Shown: positions 1 through 5,993 of the stretch, piece after piece
Numbering within the stretch: the first letter of the stretch is position 1
Layout: every line of letters begins with the position of its first letter
Assembly: GCA_023415715.1 (NCBI GenBank)
Contig: JAEZJP010000313.1
Span: 1-22,610 of the forward strand
DNA length: 22,610 bases
Origin: Bacillota bacterium
Lineage (GTDB): Bacteria > Bacillota > Clostridia > Christensenellales > Aristaeellaceae
Reading direction: 5' to 3'
The notes under the pieces: model-generated
Seen by the model: the letters and a program-made list of their open reading frames with translations, nothing else
Told to the model about the DNA's origin: nothing
Databases searched by the model: none
Made by a program: the position numbers and the translations under genes

Positions 1-78
1 ATGACAAAGCAGATGATCTACCACAACGATCTGAATTGGGAACTGCATGTGGACGGGGAAGAGGGGGGAGCGGAATGA
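1..78 (+). CDS. C-terminal tail of an unidentified upstream gene (partial)
   Basis: Frame 1 is open from the window edge to a TGA at 76-78, giving about 25 residues that end in HVDGEEGGAE. The ATG at base 1 is probably an internal methionine, since the window edge cuts here. The stop overlaps the ATG of the next gene by two bases (ATGA), a sign of translational coupling in one operon. The tail is too short to assign a family. It could be chance open frame, but the exact ATGA junction and the ribosome binding site within its last codons favour a real gene. Confidence 0.5.
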   Translation: MTKQMIYHNDLNWELHVDGEEGGAE

Positions 79-1058
79 AAACCATCGGCTTTGGCATCAT
101 CGGCTGCGGTGACGTGACGGAAAAGAAAAGCGGACCGGCTTTTCAAAAAATCGAGGGTTCAAGGCTGGCAGCGGTTATGCGCCGCGATCCTGTGAAACTT
201 GAGGATTATGCCAGGCGGCATGGGGTGGAGAAATACTCCACCAACTATTTGGACCTTTTGACCGACCCTGAAATTGACGCTGTTTATATCGCCACGCCGC
301 CTCACATGCATCATTTTTATACGCTGGAAGCAGCCAGGCATGGCAAGCATGTGTATGTGGAAAAGCCCATGGCCACCACCGTGCAGGAATGCCGTGAGAT
401 GAAGGATGCGTGCAAAGCAAATGGTGTAAAGCTGTTTGTGGCCTATTACCGCCGTGGGCAGGAAAAGTTCCGTAAGATCAAGGAAACAGTGGAAAGCGGC
501 GAAATCGGGCAGGTTCGTTCCTTTCAGTATACATATGCCTGCCCTGTGCCCGCTTTTAATAAAGAAAGATCATGGCTGCTTTCCAAAAAGGAAGCGGGCG
601 GAGGTCTTTTATACGATATTGGCTCCCACATGGTGGATACGCTGCAGTTTGTTTTGGGTGATATATCCATGGCTGCAGGGATTTCCGCAAACATCAGCAA
701 AGCTTACGATGTGTTCGATGTGACCAGCGGCTTTTTGCGCTTTACCAATGGGGTGCAGGGCGCGCTGCAGCTTAGCTTTCATGCTTTGGAAAGCCGGGAT
801 GAGGCTGTCATCTACGGCAGCGAAGGCAGCCTGCGCTTTTCCATCATGGATATGGAGCCGATCGTTTTATTAAAGGATGGCAGGGAGGAACGTATCGCCT
901 TTGAGCCACTAATGCACGTGCAGATGCCCTACATCCAGCATGTGGTGCGCATACTTCAGGGCCTTGAAGAGGGCGATACCACCGGCGCTTATGGCCTGCG
1001 TACCCAAGAGATATTGGAGACCTTTGAAGAGAGCAAGACCATCAACTATCCGGTGTAA
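75..1058 (+). CDS. Gfo/Idh/MocA-family NAD(P)-dependent sugar oxidoreductase
   Basis: The protein has 327 residues, normal for this cytoplasmic dehydrogenase family, which oxidises or epimerises sugars, inositols and their derivatives using NAD(P). The N-terminus carries the Rossmann dinucleotide loop FGIIGCGDV. The family motif EKPMATT is near residue 97, holding the lysine that contacts cofactor and substrate. The C-terminal alpha/beta domain has GGGLLYDIGSHMVDTL, the family D-x-G-x-H-x-x-D substrate and catalytic region. I chose ATG 75 over an upstream start at 36 because the Rossmann strand begins directly there and GGGGGGAG precedes it. It overlaps the upstream stop, so it probably ends an operon running in from the left. 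The substrate cannot be told from sequence; the neighbouring sugar genes suggest a carbohydrate. Confidence 0.92.
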   Translation: MKTIGFGIIGCGDVTEKKSGPAFQKIEGSRLAAVMRRDPVKLEDYARRHGVEKYSTNYLDLLTDPEIDAVYIATPPHMHHFYTLEAARHGKHVYVEKPMATTVQECREMKDACKANGVKLFVAYYRRGQEKFRKIKETVESGEIGQVRSFQYTYACPVPAFNKERSWLLSKKEAGGGLLYDIGSHMVDTLQFVLGDISMAAGISANISKAYDVFDVTSGFLRFTNGVQGALQLSFHALESRDEAVIYGSEGSLRFSIMDMEPIVLLKDGREERIAFEPLMHVQMPYIQHVVRILQGLEEGDTTGAYGLRTQEILETFEESKTINYPV

Positions 1059-1065
1059 AAGGCTC

Positions 1066-1217
1066 CCTCGTGGAGGCTCCATAGCCGAAGCGCCGGCTGT
1101 GCCGGATAAAGCGAGGCGGAGGAGGCTGGCGAAACGAGCAATGCGAACGCAGTGAGCAGTGCGACGATTGAGCCAGATGGGTGCTGCCGACGAAGGAGGC
1201 TGGGGGAGGTCTTCATT
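1066..1217. repeat. GC-rich intergenic element with internal repeats
   Basis: This spacer follows the oxidoreductase stop. It contains a perfect hairpin CCGGC-TGT-GCCGG at 1093-1105, a direct repeat GGAGGCTGG at 1121-1129 and 1195-1203, and the near-repeats GCAGTGAGCAGTGC. The style (GGCTCCCTC start, GGAGGCTGGGGGAGG end) resembles, from memory, multicopy intergenic repeats in Oscillospiraceae and relatives. I cannot confirm other copies from this window. It lies between convergent genes and may help end transcription, but no T-run terminator is visible. Confidence 0.45.
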
Positions 1218-1246
1218 GCAGTAGCAAATCCTATTTATAGATCACT

Positions 1247-2428
1247 CTACATCGCATTTTTATACTGCGCAGGTGTAAGCCCCATATACTTTTTGAATAC
1301 CTGTATAAAATGGCTCTGGGAACAGAACTGGTAAAATGCAGCGATCTCAGAAACGGTGCTTTGGCTATAGCGTAAAAAATGGCAGGCTTCCTCGATGCGC
1401 CGCTTTTGAATGAACGCGGTGATGGTTGCATTCATCTCCTGCTTGAAACGGCTCGACAGGTAATCCGGGTTTACATATACGTGCCTGGCGATCATGGGCA
1501 CGGTTAGCTTTTCGGACAGGTGATGGTCAATGAAGGCGATGGCGCTGCGGATCATTAAGGAGAGAGATGCGCTGCTTACATCGGCAACCTGGTCGATAAA
1601 GCGCAGCACCATGGTTTCTTCCAGCGCATCCAACGATTTCAGGTTTTGTGTTTCCTCTATGGTTTGAATAAAGGCGTCGGAAAGGGTGAAAGCCTCATCG
1701 GCGGGCACACCGCCTTGTATGGCTGCCCTTGTGAAGAGTGTGCAGCTGCAGATGAGGGAATTTTTCAGCGACCGCAGCGGATCACGGGCCAGGGTGGCAC
1801 GCTTTAGGCGGTTGATTTCCGACAATACCGTTAGCGCGTTTCCCCGGTCACCATGGCGTATAAGGCGCACTTCCTCCTGCTCCAGAAAATAGGGCGGGTG
1901 CTGGAATTGCGCCATTCTGTTTTCATACGTCTTAACAAAATATGGTTTGCCCACATCCGGAGTCAGCACGGGGGAAGGGGCGGAAATTTGTTCTCCGCCG
2001 GCAAACAGCTTTTCCAGCAGCTTGCCCGCATAAAAGTAGTTATCTTCCGTTAACAGCGGCAGCGACTTAACGTGTGCGGAAAACTGTTCTCTTTTGCTCA
2101 ATGGAAGTTTCAGCGCTCGTATAAGCCGCTGGATTTCCCCGTCCGTGAATGGCTTTAATGTGAATGGCCCGCACAAAAGCGACACGCCGCTTAGCTCAAA
2201 GAAAATATACTGCTCCTGATAATCATTGCTCAGGTATTGGGATGTCTCCGCCTGATGCAGGCTGGGATTCAAAATGGACAGGGGGTTCTCCCCTTCCAGC
2301 AGTTCAGCGGTGCTTTTTATGCTTTCCGGTAATGACAAAACACACTGCTCCCCATCATAAATAGCGATGGGCAGCCGTGTGGCATGGTGAAATAGCCTTA
2401 TCAAATGGGCGATCTCGGAAGGCAACAT
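1247..2428 (-). CDS. AraC-family transcriptional regulator
   Basis: A cytoplasmic DNA-binding protein of 393 residues. The last ~100 residues form the double helix-turn-helix of the AraC/XylS family: first helix pair at SEKLTVPMIARHVYVNPDYL, second ending in the signature FKKYMGLTPAQYK. The N-terminal ~280 residues should be the ligand-sensing part; I do not recognise a cupin fold. I chose ATG at 2428 because GGGAGG lies nine bases upstream; the in-frame TTG at 2434 is too close to that site. It is transcribed away from the binding protein at 2606 and shares a 177-base intergenic region with it, the usual layout for a local sugar activator. Its likely targets are the transporter and GH65 genes, and possibly itself. 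Confidence 0.92.
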   Translation of the reverse strand: MLPSEIAHLIRLFHHATRLPIAIYDGEQCVLSLPESIKSTAELLEGENPLSILNPSLHQAETSQYLSNDYQEQYIFFELSGVSLLCGPFTLKPFTDGEIQRLIRALKLPLSKREQFSAHVKSLPLLTEDNYFYAGKLLEKLFAGGEQISAPSPVLTPDVGKPYFVKTYENRMAQFQHPPYFLEQEEVRLIRHGDRGNALTVLSEINRLKRATLARDPLRSLKNSLICSCTLFTRAAIQGGVPADEAFTLSDAFIQTIEETQNLKSLDALEETMVLRFIDQVADVSSASLSLMIRSAIAFIDHHLSEKLTVPMIARHVYVNPDYLSSRFKQEMNATITAFIQKRRIEEACHFLRYSQSTVSEIAAFYQFCSQSHFIQVFKKYMGLTPAQYKNAM

Positions 2429-2453
2429 GCGCAATATCCTCCCGGAAATTCTG

Positions 2454-2478
2454 TCCTATATAGAAAATAGATATAGGA
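2454..2478. promoter_or_regulatory. Perfect 8-bp inverted repeat, candidate operator
   Basis: TCCTATAT at 2454-2461 and ATATAGGA at 2471-2478 are perfect inverted copies separated by nine bases. They lie in the divergent region just downstream of the putative regulator -10 box, so they overlap its predicted transcription start. This fits an autoregulatory operator, or a hairpin in the regulator mRNA leader. Confidence 0.5.
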
Positions 2479-2487
2479 ATTATATCA
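2479..2487 (-). promoter_or_regulatory. Extended -10 promoter of the AraC regulator gene
   Basis: On the minus strand these bases read TGATATAAT, a TGn extended -10 with a perfect TATAAT. No good -35 is present at 17 bases (TATCAA). Predicted start of transcription is near 2472, leaving a leader of about 45 bases before ATG 2428. Confidence 0.5.
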
Positions 2488-2528
2488 TGAATCAAAGAAA
2501 ATTGATATACTCTAAATGGAAAAGAAAT

Positions 2529-2534
2529 TATAAT
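2529..2534 (+). promoter_or_regulatory. -10 box of the sugar transporter operon
   Basis: A perfect TATAAT lies 72 bases before the binding-protein start. The only TTGATA-like -35 (2502-2507) is 21 bases away, too far, and the correctly spaced hexamer is TATACT. A good -10 with a poor -35 is typical of promoters that need an activator, here presumably the AraC protein encoded next door. Confidence 0.5.
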
Positions 2535-2605
2535 CAAGTCAAAACCGCCGGTGCGGGAAAAAGCAGCATAATCCTTAACCGGCTGAAAAATAAGGAGGAA
2601 TACCC

Positions 2606-3790
2606 ATGAAAAAGTGGACAGTTCTTTTCCTGGTTCTGGCACTCGTGTTCACTGCGACGGCCGCGCTGGCAGAACCCGCCACCATCCATTTTGCCGCCCA
2701 GGGCGACAGCACGCCGGCCACCCAGGCAGTGATCGACGCCTTCAACGCTTCGCAAAACGCCTACAAAGTGGAATGGATCGACATGACCAACGACTCCGGC
2801 GCCATGCGGGAACAGTTGACCACCTCTTTGAAGGCCGGCAGCGCCGAGTATGACGTGGTTTCCCTGGACGTTGTATGGGCAGGCGAATTTGCAGCCTCCG
2901 GCTACATCTCGCCCCTTGACCTTTTGATGGACGATGCGGGCCTGAAGCCTGAAGACTACAATGCCGGTTCCATGGCCTCCGGCACCTACAATGGCAAGCT
3001 GTATGTGATGCCCTTCTTCCCGGACCTGGGAATGCTCTACTTCCGCAAGGACATCGTGTCTGAAGAAGACGCAGCAAAGCTTGTTGCCGGCAGCTACACC
3101 TTTGCCGATCTGCAGGCCATGGCCGAAAAGTACATGGGGCAAAAAGGCACCACCACCGGCTTCGTGTTCCAGTCCTCCCTGTATGAGGGCCTGGTATGCA
3201 ACGCCAACGAATTCACCGCCAACTGGAAGGACATCAAGGGCGGCCTGACCGCCATGAAGGCCATGATCGACTCGAAGGCCACGCCCGATAACATCATGAC
3301 CTATACCGAGGCCGAGACCCACAACTCCTTCATCAAGGGTGAGAGCGTATTTGCCCGCAACTGGCCCTATCAGTGGGGCATGATCAAGACCGAAGGCACC
3401 ATCACCACCGACCAGGTGGGCATCGCGCCCCTGCCGGGCGGCTCCACCGTGGGCGGCTGGCTGCTGGCCATCAACAAGAACAGCGCAAACCAGGAAGGCG
3501 CCTTTGAATTCATCAAATTCCTCAACAGCGAGGCTGGCCAGATCGTAATGTCACAGGCCTATCTGCCTGGCTACAACGCCATGCTGACCAATGAACAGGT
3601 CATCAAGAACAACGAGCTGCTCTCCATGGATGGCTTCAAAAACGCCCTGAAGACCACCATCGCAAGGCCTGTATCCGCCGAATACTCCAAGGTGTCCGAT
3701 GGCCTGCAGCAGGCTGTGTACGGCTATCTCTCCGGTGCGACGGACATCGACGCCGCCGTGACTGCCGTTGAAGCTGCGCTGGCACAGTAA
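2606..3790 (+). CDS. ABC transporter sugar-binding protein (family 1)
   Basis: This 394-residue secreted solute-binding protein has the size and layout of the CUT1 maltose/trehalose-type family. A signal peptide covers residues 1-22 (KK, hydrophobic core, then AALA before EPATIHF). The mature start with 'DSTPATQAVIDAFNA' matches the first lobe of family 1 binding proteins, and GGWLLAINKNSANQEGAFEF is the typical C-terminal lobe signature. AGGAGG lies seven bases before ATG 2606. It is first in the operon with two permeases and the GH65 enzyme, so its ligand is probably the GH65 substrate, an alpha-linked glucodisaccharide. Odd point: no lipobox cysteine is present in the signal peptide, although Gram-positive binding proteins are normally lipid-anchored. 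Confidence 0.93.
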   Translation: MKKWTVLFLVLALVFTATAALAEPATIHFAAQGDSTPATQAVIDAFNASQNAYKVEWIDMTNDSGAMREQLTTSLKAGSAEYDVVSLDVVWAGEFAASGYISPLDLLMDDAGLKPEDYNAGSMASGTYNGKLYVMPFFPDLGMLYFRKDIVSEEDAAKLVAGSYTFADLQAMAEKYMGQKGTTTGFVFQSSLYEGLVCNANEFTANWKDIKGGLTAMKAMIDSKATPDNIMTYTEAETHNSFIKGESVFARNWPYQWGMIKTEGTITTDQVGIAPLPGGSTVGGWLLAINKNSANQEGAFEFIKFLNSEAGQIVMSQAYLPGYNAMLTNEQVIKNNELLSMDGFKNALKTTIARPVSAEYSKVSDGLQQAVYGYLSGATDIDAAVTAVEAALAQ

Positions 3791-3820
3791 CGGATATCTG
3801 ACGGTTGCCTTTTCTAACGC

Positions 3821-3858
3821 AACGGGGCTGCAGCCTTAAGGTTACAGCCCCGTTTTTT
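3821..3858 (+). terminator. Intrinsic terminator between binding protein and permease genes
   Basis: A ten-base stem AACGGGGCTG / CAGCCCCGTT (3821-3830 and 3845-3854) runs directly into six T residues. The loop contains the palindrome CCTTAAGG. It lies 31 bases after the binding-protein stop and before the permease ribosome binding site, so it probably stops part of the transcripts and lowers permease expression relative to the binding protein. Confidence 0.85.
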
Positions 3859-3886
3859 CAAACAAGTCCATGGGAGGTGAAGCGTG

Positions 3887-5098
3887 ATGCGCCGCGGCAT
3901 GACATGGAAGGAATTCCTGTTTGTGCTGCCCCTGCTTTTGCTGGTGGCGGTGTTTTCCCTGTACCCTATTTTCAGCTCCGGCCTGTATACGCTGTTTGAT
4001 TACCAGACCAACGATCAGACGCGGAATAAGCTGTACACAGGCGGCAACCTGAACGCTGAGCTTATCTTCGAAGATGGGCAGTACTTGAACCACTACCTGA
4101 AAAAAGACCTGGAAAAGGTGGATGATACGGGGAAAAAGGACATCACAGCGCTGATCACGGACATCACCACCCATATGGCGCCCTATGAAAACGTGAAAGG
4201 TACACTGCCCATATCCGCTGCGGAAGCAGCGGCCACAGCCGCCTTTGTGGACGATGTGCAGACACGGCTTGCGGAGCTTTCCCAAAAGTATCCTGACAAG
4301 GAACTGCAGACGCCCATAAAAGCGGAAGACTATCTCAGGGAGATGCGAAGCTGTGTCGTGGGATCCAACTTCATCGGTCTTGCGGGTTATCAAAAGCTGT
4401 TTTCGGACAGCCGCTTCTTTACGGCGCTGAAGAATACGTTGGTGTTCACGGTGATCTCCGTGGCCATTGAGCTGGTACTGGGTATGGCGCTGGCCCTGAT
4501 CATGGACAAGGCGGTTCGCGGCATCGGTATCGTACGCACCACATCGCTGATCCCCTGGGCCATACCTACCGCCGTATCCGCCCTGATCTGGACGTATTTG
4601 TACGACGGTTCCAGCGGCATTGTGGCAAGGGTGCTTACGCAAATCGGATTTATCCAATCGCCGGAGCTGCTGCTGACCACCATTTCAGGCTCCGTGGCTG
4701 CCGCCATACTGGCCGATGTTTGGAAGACAACGCCCTACATGGCGCTTTTGCTGCTGGCCGGGCTGCAAATCATCGACCGGGGGCTGTATGAATCCAGCTC
4801 CATCGACGGGGCAGGCGCGGTACGCACCTTTCAAAAGATCACGCTGCCCATGCTGATGCCCTCCATGCTGGTCGCGCTGCTGTTCCGCACGCTGGACGCC
4901 TTCCGCGTGTACGATCTGATTGCCGTACTCACCAAGGGCACGCCGGAAACGCTGTCCATATACGCCTACAAGGTGATGGTGGGGCAAAGCAATTACGGCT
5001 ACGGTTCTGTGATCGTACTGGCCATGTTCCTTTGTGTGGCTGCTATCGCTTTCCTGTACGTGAAGGTGCTGGGCGCGGAACTCATTACCGATGTCTGA
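3887..5098 (+). CDS. MalF-type sugar ABC permease with enlarged outer loop
   Basis: A 403-residue membrane subunit of a CUT1 sugar importer. TM1 is at about residues 10-33; five further membrane spans lie between ~183 and ~397. The cytoplasmic EAA loop that docks the ATPase is at 301-321 (YESSSIDGAGAV...ITLP). Between TM1 and the normal start of the core (NFIGLAGYQKLFSD, residue 161) is an insert of about 115 mostly polar residues that should lie outside the membrane, reminiscent of the P2 loop of enterobacterial MalF. Usual trehalose/maltose-type relatives are about 290-300 residues. ATG 3887 is preferred over GTG 3884 because GGGAGG ends nine bases before it. It pairs with the permease at 5115. 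No ATPase gene is in the window. Confidence 0.92.
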   Translation: MRRGMTWKEFLFVLPLLLLVAVFSLYPIFSSGLYTLFDYQTNDQTRNKLYTGGNLNAELIFEDGQYLNHYLKKDLEKVDDTGKKDITALITDITTHMAPYENVKGTLPISAAEAAATAAFVDDVQTRLAELSQKYPDKELQTPIKAEDYLREMRSCVVGSNFIGLAGYQKLFSDSRFFTALKNTLVFTVISVAIELVLGMALALIMDKAVRGIGIVRTTSLIPWAIPTAVSALIWTYLYDGSSGIVARVLTQIGFIQSPELLLTTISGSVAAAILADVWKTTPYMALLLLAGLQIIDRGLYESSSIDGAGAVRTFQKITLPMLMPSMLVALLFRTLDAFRVYDLIAVLTKGTPETLSIYAYKVMVGQSNYGYGSVIVLAMFLCVAAIAFLYVKVLGAELITDV

Positions 5099-5114
5099 GA
5101 AAGGAGGAATGACA

Positions 5115-5993
5115 ATGACAGCCATAACGGTAAAAAACCGTGCAGGCAAAAGCAGGACCATACGGGAGCGCCGGCAGGCCGCACGGATCGTAAGCCTTGC
5201 GGTCATCGCGCTGTTTCTTATAGTGAACGTGTTCCCCTTCTTCTGGGTTTTGATTACCTCCTTCAAGCCCGGCAGCGAGATTTACGGTGCAAAGACAGCT
5301 TTCCGGCTCATTGCCAACGAGCCGACATTAAGCAACTACCGGGAAGTGATCGGCAAGGGCATACTGAACTCCGTGGCCAACAGCTTCATCGTATCCTCCA
5401 TCACAACGGCCTATGTGGTGGCGGTTGCCTCCATGTCGGCGTACATTCTGGCAAGGTTCCACTTCCGGGGGAAAGTGTTTTTGATGGGGTTGATTTTGGG
5501 AATCTCGATGTTTCCGCAGATGATCATCGTAGGGCCTGTGTTCAACATGTTCTACCGGTTCAAGATGCTCAACAGCTATTGGGTGACGCTGGCCTATTCC
5601 ACCATTACACTGCCCTCGGCTGTGTGGATCATGGTGGCCCACTTTAAGCGCATCCCGCTTTCGGTGGAGGAGGCGGCCCGCATGGACGGCTGCTCCCAAT
5701 GGGGCATGCTGTGGAAGGTCATTTTCCCCATGGCGGCGCCGGGCGTGTTCACCACCGCCATCATGACGTTCATTGCCGCGTGGAATGAATACCTTCTTAC
5801 GCTGACGCTCAACTCGGACAAAAACTATCATACGGTGCCGGTAGCCATCAATGCGCTGCGCACCCAGTTCACCATCCTGTGGGGAGAAATTACGGCAGCT
5901 ACGATCGTGGTGGTCATACCCACACTCGCCATGGTGCTTCTGTTCCAGAAACAAATAGTGGCCGGTATTACCTCCGGCGCGGTCAAGGAATGA
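5115..5993 (+). CDS. MalG-type sugar ABC permease
   Basis: A 292-residue inner subunit of the same importer. TM1 is at ~27-47 and the EAA loop at 185-205 (EEAARMDGCSQWGMLW..IFP), a near-consensus form. It ends in QKQIVAGITSGAVKE, the usual MalG-family C-terminus. I chose ATG 5115 because AAAGGAGGA ends six bases upstream; the in-frame ATGs at 5091 and 5109 either precede or abut that site. It starts 16 bases after the first permease stops, and its own stop overlaps the GH65 start, so the three are translated from one message. Sugar specificity is set mainly by the binding protein and cannot be read here. Confidence 0.94.
   Translation: MTAITVKNRAGKSRTIRERRQAARIVSLAVIALFLIVNVFPFFWVLITSFKPGSEIYGAKTAFRLIANEPTLSNYREVIGKGILNSVANSFIVSSITTAYVVAVASMSAYILARFHFRGKVFLMGLILGISMFPQMIIVGPVFNMFYRFKMLNSYWVTLAYSTITLPSAVWIMVAHFKRIPLSVEEAARMDGCSQWGMLWKVIFPMAAPGVFTTAIMTFIAAWNEYLLTLTLNSDKNYHTVPVAINALRTQFTILWGEITAATIVVVIPTLAMVLLFQKQIVAGITSGAVKE

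Noticed and set aside
2534..3322. Long open frame on the minus strand across the binding-protein gene
   Set aside because: It is a mirror frame of the binding-protein gene, which has a signal peptide, ribosome binding site and family motifs; the mirror product has no recognisable domain.
3842..4657. Minus-strand open frame of 271 codons opposite the first permease
   Set aside because: Histidine- and glutamine-rich product without motif or ribosome binding site, typical of the antisense of a GC-rich membrane protein gene.
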